Shown piece after piece: positions 33,180-41,037 of a stretch of 64,000 bases of DNA; the first letter of the stretch is position 1, and each line of letters opens with the position of its first letter. The position numbers and the translations under genes were made by a program. Below the pieces are notes generated by a model. That model ran no database searches. It was not told where the DNA came from and saw nothing but the letters and a program-made list of their open reading frames with translations. This stretch comes from JALYOC01 sp036675345 (GTDB lineage Bacteria > Myxococcota > Myxococcia > Myxococcales > Myxococcaceae), in assembly GCA_036675345.1 (NCBI GenBank), contig JAKFFE010000036.1:81863-145862 (forward strand), given 5' to 3'.

Positions 33180-34598
33180 TTGACCCACCCCGGGTTCGGA
33201 GAAATGATTCCGGCCGCTTCACCTTCCGAGATCCCTACGACCGTGCGCCGGCCCCTTCGCGACGACCTTCCCTCTCCGCTCAGCAGCTCCCGCCGCGATC
33301 TCCACCGCGTGGTGCGGAGCGCCGAGGAGCGGAACCTGGGCCGGGACATCTCGCTGCACTTCAAGATCCTGATCGGCTACGTGGTGCTGGGCGTCGCCCT
33401 CTCCCTGGCGCTGATCCTCACCGAGGACACCGGGCTCTCCTGGCAGATGCGGGCGGCGATCGCCGCGGGGGTCACCCTGGTGCTGGCGGTGTCGATGCCG
33501 TCGTTGATCGCCCGGGTCACCCGGGTGCGGGTGCTCTCCCGGTCCGCGCTGGAGATCTCCCGCGGGGACCTCTCCAAGCCGGTGCAGACCCAGGCCAGCC
33601 TGGGTAAGGACGAGATCGACGAGCTGTCCACCGCGATCTCCAACATGCAGGAGAACCTGCGCGACCTGGTGGGACACATCCAGCACACCGCCCAGTCGGT
33701 GTCCGACTCCGCCACCGAGCTGCAGCGGTCCGCGGAGAACGTGAACGCCTCCACCGAGGAGGTCGCCTCCTCGATGGAGAAGATCGCGGTGGGCGCCGAG
33801 TCCCAGTCCAACCTGGTGGGCCAGGCCTCCCAGGTGATCACCGAGATGGCCGGGTCGATCCAGCGCACCGCCGTCTCCGCCGAGGACGCCGCCCGCGCCT
33901 CGGCCGAGACCTCCGGCGCCGCCGAGCAGGGGTCGAAGGCCGCGCTGCTGGCCGGGGACAAGGTGAAGAAGGTCTTCTCCCGGATCGAGAGCGCCAGCCA
34001 GGAGGTGTTCGCCTTCGGGGAGAAGACGCAGGAGATCTCCAAGATCGTGGATGTGATCACCCAGGTGGCGCAGCAGACCAACCTCCTGGCGCTCAACGCC
34101 ACCATCGAGGCCGCCCGCGCCGGCGAATACGGCCGCGGCTTCGCGGTGGTCGCCGACGAGGTCCGCAAGCTGGCCGAGTCCGCCGGCCGCAGCGCTGAGC
34201 AGATCTCCCGGCTGGCTCGGGATATCTCCAACCAGTCGGTGGCGGTGGTCTCGGCGATGAAGGAGGGCATCGAAGAGCTCTCCGAGGGCCGCGAGGACCT
34301 GAACACCATCGTCCGCTCGATGGGCGCGATCACCGACACCGCCCGCAAGGGCGTGGAGAAGGTGCACCTGATCTCCGAGTCCGCCAAGGAGCAGCTGAAG
34401 GGTTCGGACCAGATGGTCACCGCGATCCGCGAGATCAGCCAGGTGGCCCGCGCCAACGCCGCCTCCACCGAGGCCATCCAGTCGGTGATGAGCGAGCAGA
34501 CCGGCGCGGTCTCCAACATGACCTCCGCCGCCCAGGAGCTGATCAACCTCTCCCTGGAACTGCAGAGCGTGGTGAGAAGGTTCCGGCTGAGCGCGTAG
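33180..34598 (+). CDS. Methyl-accepting chemotaxis protein without a large periplasmic domain
   Basis: 472 residues if TTG 33180 is used; ATG 33204 is a second candidate with GGAG only 2 bases away. After a Pro/Arg-rich cytoplasmic N-terminus come two closely spaced membrane helices (HFKILIGYVVLGVALSLALIL and AAIAAGVTLVLAVSMPSLI) joined by about 12 residues, so nearly no periplasmic sensor. A HAMP-like region (ISRGDLSKPVQTQ) leads to a signalling domain with LALNATIEAARAGEYGRGFAV at the tip and DEVRKLAE. Such receptors often sense membrane or cytoplasmic cues. The nearest coupling proteins are the cheW/cheA set at 37-43 kb. Confidence 0.9.
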   Translation: MTHPGFGEMIPAASPSEIPTTVRRPLRDDLPSPLSSSRRDLHRVVRSAEERNLGRDISLHFKILIGYVVLGVALSLALILTEDTGLSWQMRAAIAAGVTLVLAVSMPSLIARVTRVRVLSRSALEISRGDLSKPVQTQASLGKDEIDELSTAISNMQENLRDLVGHIQHTAQSVSDSATELQRSAENVNASTEEVASSMEKIAVGAESQSNLVGQASQVITEMAGSIQRTAVSAEDAARASAETSGAAEQGSKAALLAGDKVKKVFSRIESASQEVFAFGEKTQEISKIVDVITQVAQQTNLLALNATIEAARAGEYGRGFAVVADEVRKLAESAGRSAEQISRLARDISNQSVAVVSAMKEGIEELSEGREDLNTIVRSMGAITDTARKGVEKVHLISESAKEQLKGSDQMVTAIREISQVARANAASTEAIQSVMSEQTGAVSNMTSAAQELINLSLELQSVVRRFRLSA

Positions 34599-34608
34599 GC
34601 GGCACCAG

Positions 34609-34929
34609 ATGAAGACCTGGTCGGAGTTCTGGCCGTTCTATCTGAACGAACACCGGAAGCCGGCCACCCGCTGGCTTCACTTCGCGGGCAGCAGTCTGGC
34701 GCTGTTCCTGTTCACGCTGGCCATCGTCTCCTCTCGGCCCGGGTTGGTGCTCGCGGCGATCCTCTCCGGCTACGCCTTCGCCTGGGTCAGCCACTTCGGC
34801 ATCGAGCGGAACCGCCCCGCCTCCTTCAAGTACCCGCTCTGGTCGCTGCTGGCCGACTGGAAGATGTGGGCCCTGATGATCACCGGAAGGCTGGGCCCGG
34901 AGCTGAAGCGGCTGGGGATCTCTGGGTAG
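34609..34929 (+). CDS. DUF962 / Mpo1-like membrane protein
   Basis: 106 residues. WPFYLNEHRKPATRWLHFAGSSLAL near the N-terminus and FAWVSHFGIERNRPASFKYPLWSLLADW later match the DUF962 (Mpo1-like) pattern, including the conserved His and Asn-Arg-Pro residues. Two hydrophobic segments cover residues 24-56. In yeast, Mpo1 is a membrane dioxygenase that alpha-oxidises 2-hydroxy fatty acids; bacterial homologues are uncharacterised. The gene follows the MCP by 10 bases, then the accessory region begins. Confidence 0.85.
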   Translation: MKTWSEFWPFYLNEHRKPATRWLHFAGSSLALFLFTLAIVSSRPGLVLAAILSGYAFAWVSHFGIERNRPASFKYPLWSLLADWKMWALMITGRLGPELKRLGISG

Positions 34930-34936
34930 CCTCACG

Positions 34937-35083
34937 GCGCGCCCTCCCGCCGACCGCGCCCTCCCGCCGACCGCGCCCTCCCGCCGACCGCGCCCTCCCG
35001 CCGACCGCGCCCTCCCGCGCCGCGCCCTCCCGCCGACCGCGCCCTCCCGCGCCGCGCCCTCCCGCGCCGCGCCCGACCGCGAC
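34937..35083. repeat. 17-bp GC tandem repeat array
   Basis: Units of GCGCCCTCCCGCCGACC (17 bp) recur five times and shorter 15-bp variants (GCGCCCTCCCGCGCC) three times, intermixed, ending in a partial unit. No convincing gene crosses it. It fills the first half of a 319-base gap between the DUF962 gene and the AbiEi-like gene; the second half is the palindromic element. Confidence 0.85.
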
Positions 35084-35110
35084 CCGCCACTGCGAGTCGC
35101 TCCGGGCGCT

Positions 35111-35202
35111 CAACACAACGGAGTGCCCTCACGGTCACTCCGCTGCGAGAAAACGCGCCGGAAATCGCAGCGCAGTGACCTGTGGGGCACTCCGTTGTGT
35201 TG
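35111..35202. repeat. Dispersed palindromic element, copy 1
   Basis: Two 38-base arms (35111-35148 and 35164-35202), beginning CAACACAACGGAGTGCCC and ending TGCGA, are near-perfect inverted repeats around a loop of about 15 bases. Most differences lie in the middle of the arms. A second copy lies at 61413-61504 and half of a third at 62880-62927. It is a REP- or MITE-like element; it could also form a strong hairpin in RNA. Confidence 0.85.
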
Positions 35203-35248
35203 GGGTGTCAGCCCGGTGTGGTCTGGTGTGCGCAACAGGGGGTATGCG

Positions 35249-36205
35249 ATGGGGGATGAAGCCTGGAACCGGTTGCTGCAGGTGGCGAAGAAGCAGACCG
35301 GGCTGATTACCCGCGAGCAGGTGCTCAAGTTGGGCTACCCCAAGCACAGTTGGGACTACCAGGTGCGCAGAGGCATGGTTCGCCTGATCCACTCCGGGCT
35401 CTATGAGCTTTCCCCTCCGGGGTTCGACGACCCCCGGGAGCTCCAAGCAGCGCTGCTGTGCACCGGAGAGGGCGCGGTGCTCTCCCACCGGACCGCGGCG
35501 CGAAGCCACGGCCTGTGGGGTGTGGACGGGTTCCCGTTGGAGGTCAGCGTGCCCAACCGGCGGCGGATGTCGGTGCCCGGGGTCACCCTTTGGCGGAATG
35601 TCGTCGGTCCCGAGGACCTGTGCCGCTTCCAGGGACTGCCGATGACGGCGCCGGTGCGCACCGTGCTGGACCTGGTCCCACTGCTGGACGCGGTCACCCT
35701 GGCGATCCTCCTCGAGTCCGCGCGGCGACTGGGGAAGGGTTTCCTGGTCTCGCTCAAGGAACGGGTGAAGACCTTCGCGCTCACCCACGAGAAGCGAGAG
35801 CTCCTGACCGCGCTGATCGAAGACTGCGAGCAGCGCCCCCGAGCATACGGCAGCGTCTTCGAGGTGCAGTTCCGTTACCGCCTGCTGTTCATGGGCCTGC
35901 CCCCGCCACAGCCGCAGTTCCCGGTTCGTCGGACCAACGGCAAGTTCTACTACCTGGACTTCGCTTGGCCGGAGGTGAAGCTGGCGGTGGAGACCCAGGG
36001 GTACGAGACCCGGCAAACCGAGGCCTCCTTCACCGGTGACTCCAGCCGCACCACCGAGTTGGTTTCGTTGGGATAGAGGATCCAGCCGGTGACCTACCCG
36101 ATGTTCAAGGAGGGCTTCCCCAAGGTGATGGGCGACGTCGCCGCCGCGTACCGAGGTCGATTGGCAGAGCTGAATCGGCAGCGCCCGCTGCTCCTCGGCG
36201 CGTGA
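35249..36205 (+). pseudogene. AbiEi-type antitoxin-like / endonuclease-fold gene with in-frame amber codon
   Basis: Frame from ATG 35249 (AGGGGG upstream) encodes an N-terminal winged helix like the AbiEi antitoxin domain (LLQVAKKQTGLITREQV...GMVRLIHSGLYEL) and a C-terminal VSR/DUF559-like restriction-endonuclease fold (YYLDFAWPEVKLAVETQGYETRQ). TAG at 36074-36076 interrupts it right where homologues read L-G-W-R. Reading through, the same frame continues R-I-Q-P-V-T-Y-P-M-F and ends at TGA 36203-36205, giving a typical C-terminus. I infer a TGG-to-TAG change, or a sequencing error. The 275-residue truncated product would lack the last strand and helix. No toxin partner is adjacent. Confidence 0.75.
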
Positions 36206-36434
36206 GATCGGGGAACCACGGATGAGCTCAGCACCCAAGGAGATCGGCGGCCGTTTGGGAACGAGGGGTCCGCCTCATCCCCCTCGCCTGTTCCTCGGAA
36301 CCAGACCCACCATGACCAAGACCACCGCATCTGCGATGCACGTCGTTCCAACCACCGAGGCGGCGTCGGTCGCTGCCCTCAATCCCAATCCGGTGCAGTC
36401 CGCGCGCCGCGTCCTCCTGGAAGGCCATCGTGGA

Positions 36435-36971
36435 GTGGCTGCCTGCCGACCCCACTTGAGCATCGCGGTCCTGGCCACCTTGCTCGGGTGTACCAACCCG
36501 GAGCCGACCCCTCCCGTCGCCAGCACCGAGACCTGCGTGGTCCAGCAGATCGGAGACGGAGACAGCCTGACCTGTGAGGGAGGGCGACGGGTCCGCCTGC
36601 TGCTGATCGATGCTCCGGAGCTGGCGCAACGGGAGCCGGGACAACAGGCGCAGCGCGCGTTCGTCGGACTGGCGCCGCGAGGAACCCGACTGCGCCTGGA
36701 GTTGGACGTGCAGCCCACCGACACCCATGGCCGGACCCTGGCCTACGCCTACCTTCCGGATGGACGGATGGTGAATGAGGAGCTGGCTCGACTGGGAATG
36801 GTGGTGACGCTGACCTACCCGCCCAACGTGCGGCACGTGGAGCGGATCCAGGCCGCGGTGGAGTCGGCTCGACGATCCCGACACGGCCTGTGGGCGAAGG
36901 ACGCCTTCCGCTGCCTGCCCCGCGACTTCCGTGGCGGCCGGTGCGGCGAAGGGGGTGGGCGGCGGAGGTAA
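36435..36971 (+). CDS. Thermonuclease (SNase)-domain lipoprotein
   Basis: 178 residues from GTG 36435, chosen because it gives a lipoprotein signal (LSIAVLATLLGC) and a GGAAGG lies upstream; the open frame extends to 36222 without a signal. Nuclease motifs: IGDGDSLTC, RVRLLLIDAPEL with the catalytic Arg and Asp, and HGRTLAYAYLPDGRMVNEELARLG. Staphylococcal-nuclease-type enzymes cleave DNA and RNA with Ca2+. The position normally holding the catalytic Glu is less clear in DAPELAQRE. Being lipid-anchored it would act on extracellular nucleic acid. Upstream, 36206-36434 shows no gene. Confidence 0.82.
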   Translation: MAACRPHLSIAVLATLLGCTNPEPTPPVASTETCVVQQIGDGDSLTCEGGRRVRLLLIDAPELAQREPGQQAQRAFVGLAPRGTRLRLELDVQPTDTHGRTLAYAYLPDGRMVNEELARLGMVVTLTYPPNVRHVERIQAAVESARRSRHGLWAKDAFRCLPRDFRGGRCGEGGGRRR

Positions 36972-37003
36972 CCCGCCTGGACGAACCCGAAACGGTTGTC
37001 GAG

Positions 37004-37072
37004 CGCCCTGCGCCCTGCGCCCTGCGCCCTGCGCCCTGCGCGGGGCGATGGGGCGATGGGGCGATGGGGCGG
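37004..37072. repeat. Short tandem repeats upstream of cheW
   Basis: A run of about five CGCCCTG units is followed immediately by three GGGGCGAT units plus a partial one. The 189-base gap between the nuclease and cheW otherwise holds no gene. Such simple runs vary easily in copy number and might affect the cheW promoter spacing. Confidence 0.8.
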
Positions 37073-37160
37073 GCCCGAAACGCTTCGCGGCGAGAACCCC
37101 AGGCCCCCCGCGTTCGGAACTACCCGCCGTCACCCGGGCGTGCGAAGTTCTCCCTGACCG

Positions 37161-37580
37161 ATGCGGCACGTCATCTTCCGCGTGGAGAAGGAACGCTACG
37201 CCCTGCCGCTGTCGGCGGTCCGTGAGGTGGTGGTCTCTCCCGAAGTGTGGAGCCGGGTGCCGCGGGCGCCGCCGGCCATCCGTGGGGTGATCAACCTGCG
37301 GGGCCGGGTGGTGACGGTGGTGGAGCTGGCGCACCTGATTGGACTGACCGGTCCAACCACGCCACCCCAGAAGGTCGTACTCCTGGACCGGGGTCGTCGT
37401 GACCTGGGGTTGCTGGTCACCGAAGTGGACGGCATCGAAGAGATTGAAAAAGTGGGCCCCGCGCCAGGAAAGCAGGCGACAGCGGTTCGGGGTGTTGCAA
37501 GATTGAAGGGGTTGGCGGTGACGGTCCTCGACCCTGAAGGTGTGGACACGGCCGTCGCGGCACTGTTTAACCCGAAGTAG
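37161..37580 (+). CDS. cheW: CheW-like coupling protein of chemosensory cluster 2
   Basis: 139 residues, a single CheW domain: VIFRVEKERYALPLSAVREVV (about 4-24), VPRAPPAIRGVINLRGRVVTVVELAHLIGL, the strongest CheW motif, and LGLLVTEVDGIEEIEKV. It links receptors to CheA. The next gene on this strand is cheY (72 bases later), while cheA and cheC come only after an intervening operon on the other strand. The likely receptor partner is the MCP at 33-34.6 kb. Confidence 0.9.
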   Translation: MRHVIFRVEKERYALPLSAVREVVVSPEVWSRVPRAPPAIRGVINLRGRVVTVVELAHLIGLTGPTTPPQKVVLLDRGRRDLGLLVTEVDGIEEIEKVGPAPGKQATAVRGVARLKGLAVTVLDPEGVDTAVAALFNPK

Positions 37581-37652
37581 GTCCGCAGTAGCAGCGCAGC
37601 AGGTGCACTGCTAGTGTCCGCGACCCGAAATCTCCCGAGGGGCGGCTGCACA

Positions 37653-38021
37653 ATGGCAAAGCGGGTCCTGGTCGTCGACGACGCGATCTTCATGCGGAAC
37701 ATGATCAAGGACATCTTCGCGTCTGGCGGCTTTGAGGTCGTCGGCGAGGCTGCCAACGGCCTGGAAGCGGTCGAGAAGTACAAGGAGCTCAAGCCGGACC
37801 TGACGACGATGGACATCGTCATGCCCTTCAAGAGCGGCATCGAGGCCACGCGCGAGATCATCAAGGCCGACGCCAACGCGGTGATCATCATGTGCTCCGC
37901 GCTGGGTCAGGAGTCCCTGGTGATGGAGGCCATCGAAGCCGGCGCCTCCGACTTCATCGTCAAGCCGTTCCGCGCCGAAGACGTCCTGGCGGTGGTGAAG
38001 AAGGTCCTCGGCGACGGCTAA
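37653..38021 (+). CDS. cheY: CheY-type response regulator
   Basis: 122 residues, receiver domain only. VVDDA (Asp9, Asp10), phosphoacceptor Asp54 in TTMDIVMP, a Ser/Thr switch region (IIMCSAL) and Lys in FIVKPF are intact. The start at ATG 37653 has GAGGGG upstream. It is the predicted phosphate target of the CheA at 41 kb, and CheC could dephosphorylate it. The stop overlaps the stop of the amidoligase gene from the other strand by 3-4 bases. Composition is slightly less GC-rich than flanking genes. Confidence 0.93.
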   Translation: MAKRVLVVDDAIFMRNMIKDIFASGGFEVVGEAANGLEAVEKYKELKPDLTTMDIVMPFKSGIEATREIIKADANAVIIMCSALGQESLVMEAIEAGASDFIVKPFRAEDVLAVVKKVLGDG

Positions 38022-39034
38022 GCAGTTCCGTCCCCGGCCGCTTCCGCCACCTTCCGCAGGAAGGCCTCCACCCGCTCCACCGCGTCGAACAGCGCCTGGG
38101 GATCCAGGGTGGGCTCGATGCAGCGCACCTCGATGGTGGGGTGCAGCGGGAACTGCTCCACCGCGCCCAGCACGTTGAGGTCGCGGTGCTTGCTGACCTT
38201 GGCCAGCTGCAGCGCGGCGGCGAAGACCTCGAACGACAGCTCCGCGGGTGCCTCGCGGGCCACCCTCAGCACGTCCTCCGGGGGAGGTCCCAGGTGCCGA
38301 CTGCGACGGGTGGTCCTCGCCGCCTCCCGCAACCCGGCCCCCGGTTGATGGGCGCGCAGCAGCAGCGCCGACAGCCGCCGGGTGCTCATCCAGGGATCGC
38401 GATCCAGGTGCAGGTGAAGCCCCCCGTCCTGGGGAACGGTGCAGCCCAACGCGGCGGCCGCCTCCAGGACTGCGGTCAGCACTTCCCGGCGGTGCTCACG
38501 GGACAGCGGCCGGGTCACCACCTCACACACCCGCTCCGAGTCGGAGACGGTCCGCTCGGCGGCCGGGATCACCAGCGAGTGCCCGAAGCGATCCACCAGC
38601 CGATCCCGGAACCAGCTTCCCTGGAAGCAGCGCGCCAGCGGGGCCAGCTTAACCTGCGGATCCTCCGAGGAGGACCAGCAGTGCTGCTCGATCCACTTCG
38701 CCAGCCGGACATCGTCGGTGCGCAGCCAGATCCCGAGCGACGCGGCCACCTGGGGTCGGAGCCCGGCGCGCACGGTGGGATCGTCCACCACCGTCACCAG
38801 CGGGTTGCCATCCTCCCCCAGCGCCCGGAAGGCCGGGGTGAGCAGACAGACGGGGCGGCCGGCGGGATCACGCTCGCCCAGGGAGAAGTACTTGAACCCC
38901 GCCTCCACCCGCCGCGGCTCACCGCCGGCGATGCGCAGGGTCAGCTCTCGCCGGGTGATGCCCGGGGGAGCCAGCAGCTCCAGCTCAAAGCCGGTGAGGC
39001 TGGCGGGACCGAATGGCAGGGGAGGGGAGGACAC
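38018..39034 (-). CDS. Predicted amidoligase (glutamine-synthetase-like COOH-NH2 ligase)
   Basis: 338 residues. The pattern fits the amidoligase family (PF12224 type): GFELELLAPPG near residues 15-25 (metal-binding Glu-x-Glu as in GS-like ligases), a DGGLHLHLDRDPW block at about 204-216 (conserved His-x-His with Asp), and RCIE near the C-terminus. Such enzymes use ATP to form amide or isopeptide bonds between carboxylate and amine side chains, and are often found in peptide-modification operons. It is the last gene of a four-gene operon, with a small protein 11 bases before it. The substrate is unknown; the Glu/Lys-rich repeat protein upstream is an obvious candidate. Confidence 0.7.
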   Translation of the reverse strand: MSSPPLPFGPASLTGFELELLAPPGITRRELTLRIAGGEPRRVEAGFKYFSLGERDPAGRPVCLLTPAFRALGEDGNPLVTVVDDPTVRAGLRPQVAASLGIWLRTDDVRLAKWIEQHCWSSSEDPQVKLAPLARCFQGSWFRDRLVDRFGHSLVIPAAERTVSDSERVCEVVTRPLSREHRREVLTAVLEAAAALGCTVPQDGGLHLHLDRDPWMSTRRLSALLLRAHQPGAGLREAARTTRRSRHLGPPPEDVLRVAREAPAELSFEVFAAALQLAKVSKHRDLNVLGAVEQFPLHPTIEVRCIEPTLDPQALFDAVERVEAFLRKVAEAAGDGTA

Positions 39035-39045
39035 CGCAGCGCGAC

Positions 39046-39285
39046 TCAGTCCCGCTGCGCCCGCACCTGGACCGTGGAGAGCAACAACCGCCCTCCCTCG
39101 TCGTAGGAGTGGATCACCCGCTGATCTCCGCGCACCGAGGAGACGATGCGGGTCACCGGGACCTGCGACCCTTCCACGCTGGCGAAGGCCACCGAGGCGG
39201 GAACCTGATCCGCGGACTTCACCTGTTCGGTGCCCGCGTCCTGATCCACGAACACGATCTTCCCCGGATGGGTAGGAACGCTCAT
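39046..39285 (-). CDS. Small protein of the amidoligase operon
   Basis: 79 residues from ATG 39285, which shares one base with the upstream stop (TGATG); GTG 39288 would add one residue. Sequence is rich in Val, Ser and Gln with an HPGKIVFVDQDAG segment near the N-terminus and RGDQRVIHSYDEGGRLLL near the end. It looks like a small beta-rich domain, with no membrane helix or signal peptide. I do not recognise the family. Position between the peptidase-like and amidoligase genes suggests an adaptor, carrier or peptide substrate. Confidence 0.65.
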   Translation of the reverse strand: MSVPTHPGKIVFVDQDAGTEQVKSADQVPASVAFASVEGSQVPVTRIVSSVRGDQRVIHSYDEGGRLLLSTVQVRAQRD

Positions 39286-40031
39286 CACCCGGCCGCCTTC
39301 ATCCCGGCGAACACCTGATCCAGCACCGCGAAGCGGGCGGGAAAGGCCTGGCGGAACCGCTCATGCTCCGGAGTGCCGCGGGTGGCCAGGTACACCGCGC
39401 TGGTCTCGGAGACATCCTCGGTGGGGGAGTTGGTGGCGTAGTTGGAGATGGAGATCCCGTCCTTCTCCGCGGCCGCCTTCCACGGGCTCCAGGCCTTGGC
39501 CTCCGGGTCGTTGCCCCACTGCTGGAAGCTCCAGGCGTGACCTGCTTCGTGGATCAGGGTCTCGGCGATGTCTTCGGTCCCCAGGGGATAGGTCTGGGGA
39601 TAGATGGTGACCAGCCCCTCCTCGCCACAGGTCATGTACGAGGTGAAGTCCGGGGTGTTGTACTCCTGGGCCCAGTAGTCATCGCTCGGATTGCGGGTGG
39701 CGCTCAGCTCCACGCGGGTGAGCACCGAGAGGGTCTCCGGCGGCAGCTGGCTCAGCGCCCGGGCCACCTCGTCGATGGTGTGGTTGGTGCGCTCCCCGTA
39801 CACCGAGCCGTTCTGGCTGGTGGAGGGAGGATCCATCTTCGGCATCCGCACCGGGAGGGTGTGGCCCTTGACCGTCACCTGGTAGCTGTCGAACCCGCCC
39901 TCGCGGGTGGGCTTGGAGATCCGCACCCCGGACTCGGGCGGTCCCTGGACCAACGGGTCCTGGACCTCCGGCCGCTGACCTTCCAGCACCGAACCCAGCG
40001 CCTGCGCCTGGTCCCGCTTCGACAGGGACAT
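39285..40031 (-). CDS. Putative zinc metallopeptidase-like protein (HEAGH)
   Basis: 248 residues with no signal peptide. Zinc motif HEAGH at 161-165 (ETLIHEAGHAWSFQQW) and a downstream TEDVSETSAVYLA (205-213) with Glu residues suitable as third ligand resemble gluzincin peptidases such as lethal-factor-like domains. Residues 77-150 include an acidic region and Cys135. I infer a peptidase-type fold; catalytic activity is unproven. GGGGG precedes the ATG. It begins 14 bases after the repeat-protein stop and may process that protein, or act as a secreted effector. Confidence 0.6.
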   Translation of the reverse strand: MSLSKRDQAQALGSVLEGQRPEVQDPLVQGPPESGVRISKPTREGGFDSYQVTVKGHTLPVRMPKMDPPSTSQNGSVYGERTNHTIDEVARALSQLPPETLSVLTRVELSATRNPSDDYWAQEYNTPDFTSYMTCGEEGLVTIYPQTYPLGTEDIAETLIHEAGHAWSFQQWGNDPEAKAWSPWKAAAEKDGISISNYATNSPTEDVSETSAVYLATRGTPEHERFRQAFPARFAVLDQVFAGMKAAG

Positions 40032-40045
40032 CCACTCTGCCCCCT

Positions 40046-40843
40046 TCAGCGTCTGGGACAGCTCGTACGGGCCGACTCTTCGGTGGCCGGAAGGTCCAGG
40101 AACAGCTTCAGCGCCGCCTGCTGGTTCTTGGGCAGCGCCTTGAAGCCAGGGGAGGCATCGAGCAGCTTCTGGAGCTCCTGGCGGGTGGCCGGCTCGATCT
40201 TCTCGCCGATCTCGGAGCCGTACTCGTCGACCCCGGAGCCCTTCTCGCCGATCTCGGCGCCCTTCTCGCCGACGTCGAAGTGATGCTCATCGACCCCGGA
40301 GCCCTTCTCGCCAATCTCGGCGCCCTTCTCGCCGACGTCGAAGTGATGCTCGTCGACCCCGGAGCCCTTCTCGCCGATCTCGGCGCCCTTCTCGCCGACG
40401 TCGAAGTGATGTTCGTCGACCCCGGAGCCCTTCTCGCCAATCTCGGCGCCCTTCTCGCCGACGTCGAAGTGATGCTCATCGACCTCGGAGCCCTTGGCGC
40501 CGACCCCGCCGGCGGTGGGGTGGGCCTCCACCCCGTGGGGATGGGCGTGGCGCTCGGCGGGCTTCCCCAGGAAGGCAAAGGTCTGCTTCGCCTGTTCGGT
40601 CGCCTCCGGGGAAGCCTTGACCCGACCCAGCAGGCGCGAGAACTCCGGGGGCATGAAGGTGGGGAGCTCCGGAGCGGCGGCGGCCCCCGAGGAGGGGACC
40701 GGGATCGTCTGACCCGTGGGGGCGGTCCGGAACTGATCCACGGCGATCCGGGGCGCGGCGGTGGGCGCGACCGCCGCGGGGGCCACGGTCGAGGTCGTCC
40801 TGGGAGCCACCGGCTCGGGGGGCTTGCCGATTTTGGAAGTCAT
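40046..40843 (-). CDS. Repeat protein with four 21-residue Glu/Lys/His repeats
   Basis: 265 residues. Residues 10-60 are Pro/Ala/Thr-rich (VAPAAVAPTAAP), like the leader of the papain-fold protein at 23.6 kb. Residues 117-200 comprise four near-identical 21-residue units built around KGSGVDEHHFDVGEKGAEIGE, with a degenerate fifth. The C-terminus (QELQKLLDASPGFKALPKNQQAALKLFLDL) is helical. No signal peptide or known domain. It is first in the operon before the peptidase-like, small and amidoligase genes and is divergent from cheA. Repeats with regularly spaced Asp, Glu and Lys would suit side-chain crosslinking, but that is inference. Confidence 0.7.
   Translation of the reverse strand: MTSKIGKPPEPVAPRTTSTVAPAAVAPTAAPRIAVDQFRTAPTGQTIPVPSSGAAAAPELPTFMPPEFSRLLGRVKASPEATEQAKQTFAFLGKPAERHAHPHGVEAHPTAGGVGAKGSEVDEHHFDVGEKGAEIGEKGSGVDEHHFDVGEKGAEIGEKGSGVDEHHFDVGEKGAEIGEKGSGVDEHHFDVGEKGAEIGEKGSGVDEYGSEIGEKIEPATRQELQKLLDASPGFKALPKNQQAALKLFLDLPATEESARTSCPRR
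40244..40495 (-). repeat. Four 63-bp in-frame tandem repeats
   Basis: Four head-to-tail 63-base units in the repeat-protein gene. They differ only at a few third-codon or Cys/Ala/Val positions, for example ATCTCGGC following CGCC versus CGCCA variants, so the array is either recently expanded or homogenised by recombination. Copy number is likely to vary between strains. Confidence 0.9.
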
Positions 40844-41037
40844 TTCAGGTCCTTGGGCGCGGCGGTCTCAGAAAACGACTGGCCCCGCTGCTGATTGTCG
40901 CGCTGCGGCGTGCCCTGTTCTCAAAAAATAGGAACCAGATGGTTTTTAAAGTGCCCGCTGGGGAGGCAGGCACGCCGGAACTCTCGCTCCAGGGCGCGCG
41001 GGGGTATCCTGCCACCTCTCCTGGGGATGAAGCGCCG

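Noticed and set aside
34937..35083. Tandem array considered as a CRISPR
   Set aside because: Units are 15-17 bases with no unique spacers, and no cas genes are near. The same holds for the arrays at 60952 and 37004.
35135..35210. Short peptides encoded by the palindromic elements, such as RSLRCE and RSDLWGTPLCW
   Set aside because: They occur in each copy on both strands because the element is palindromic; no start or ribosome site is conserved.
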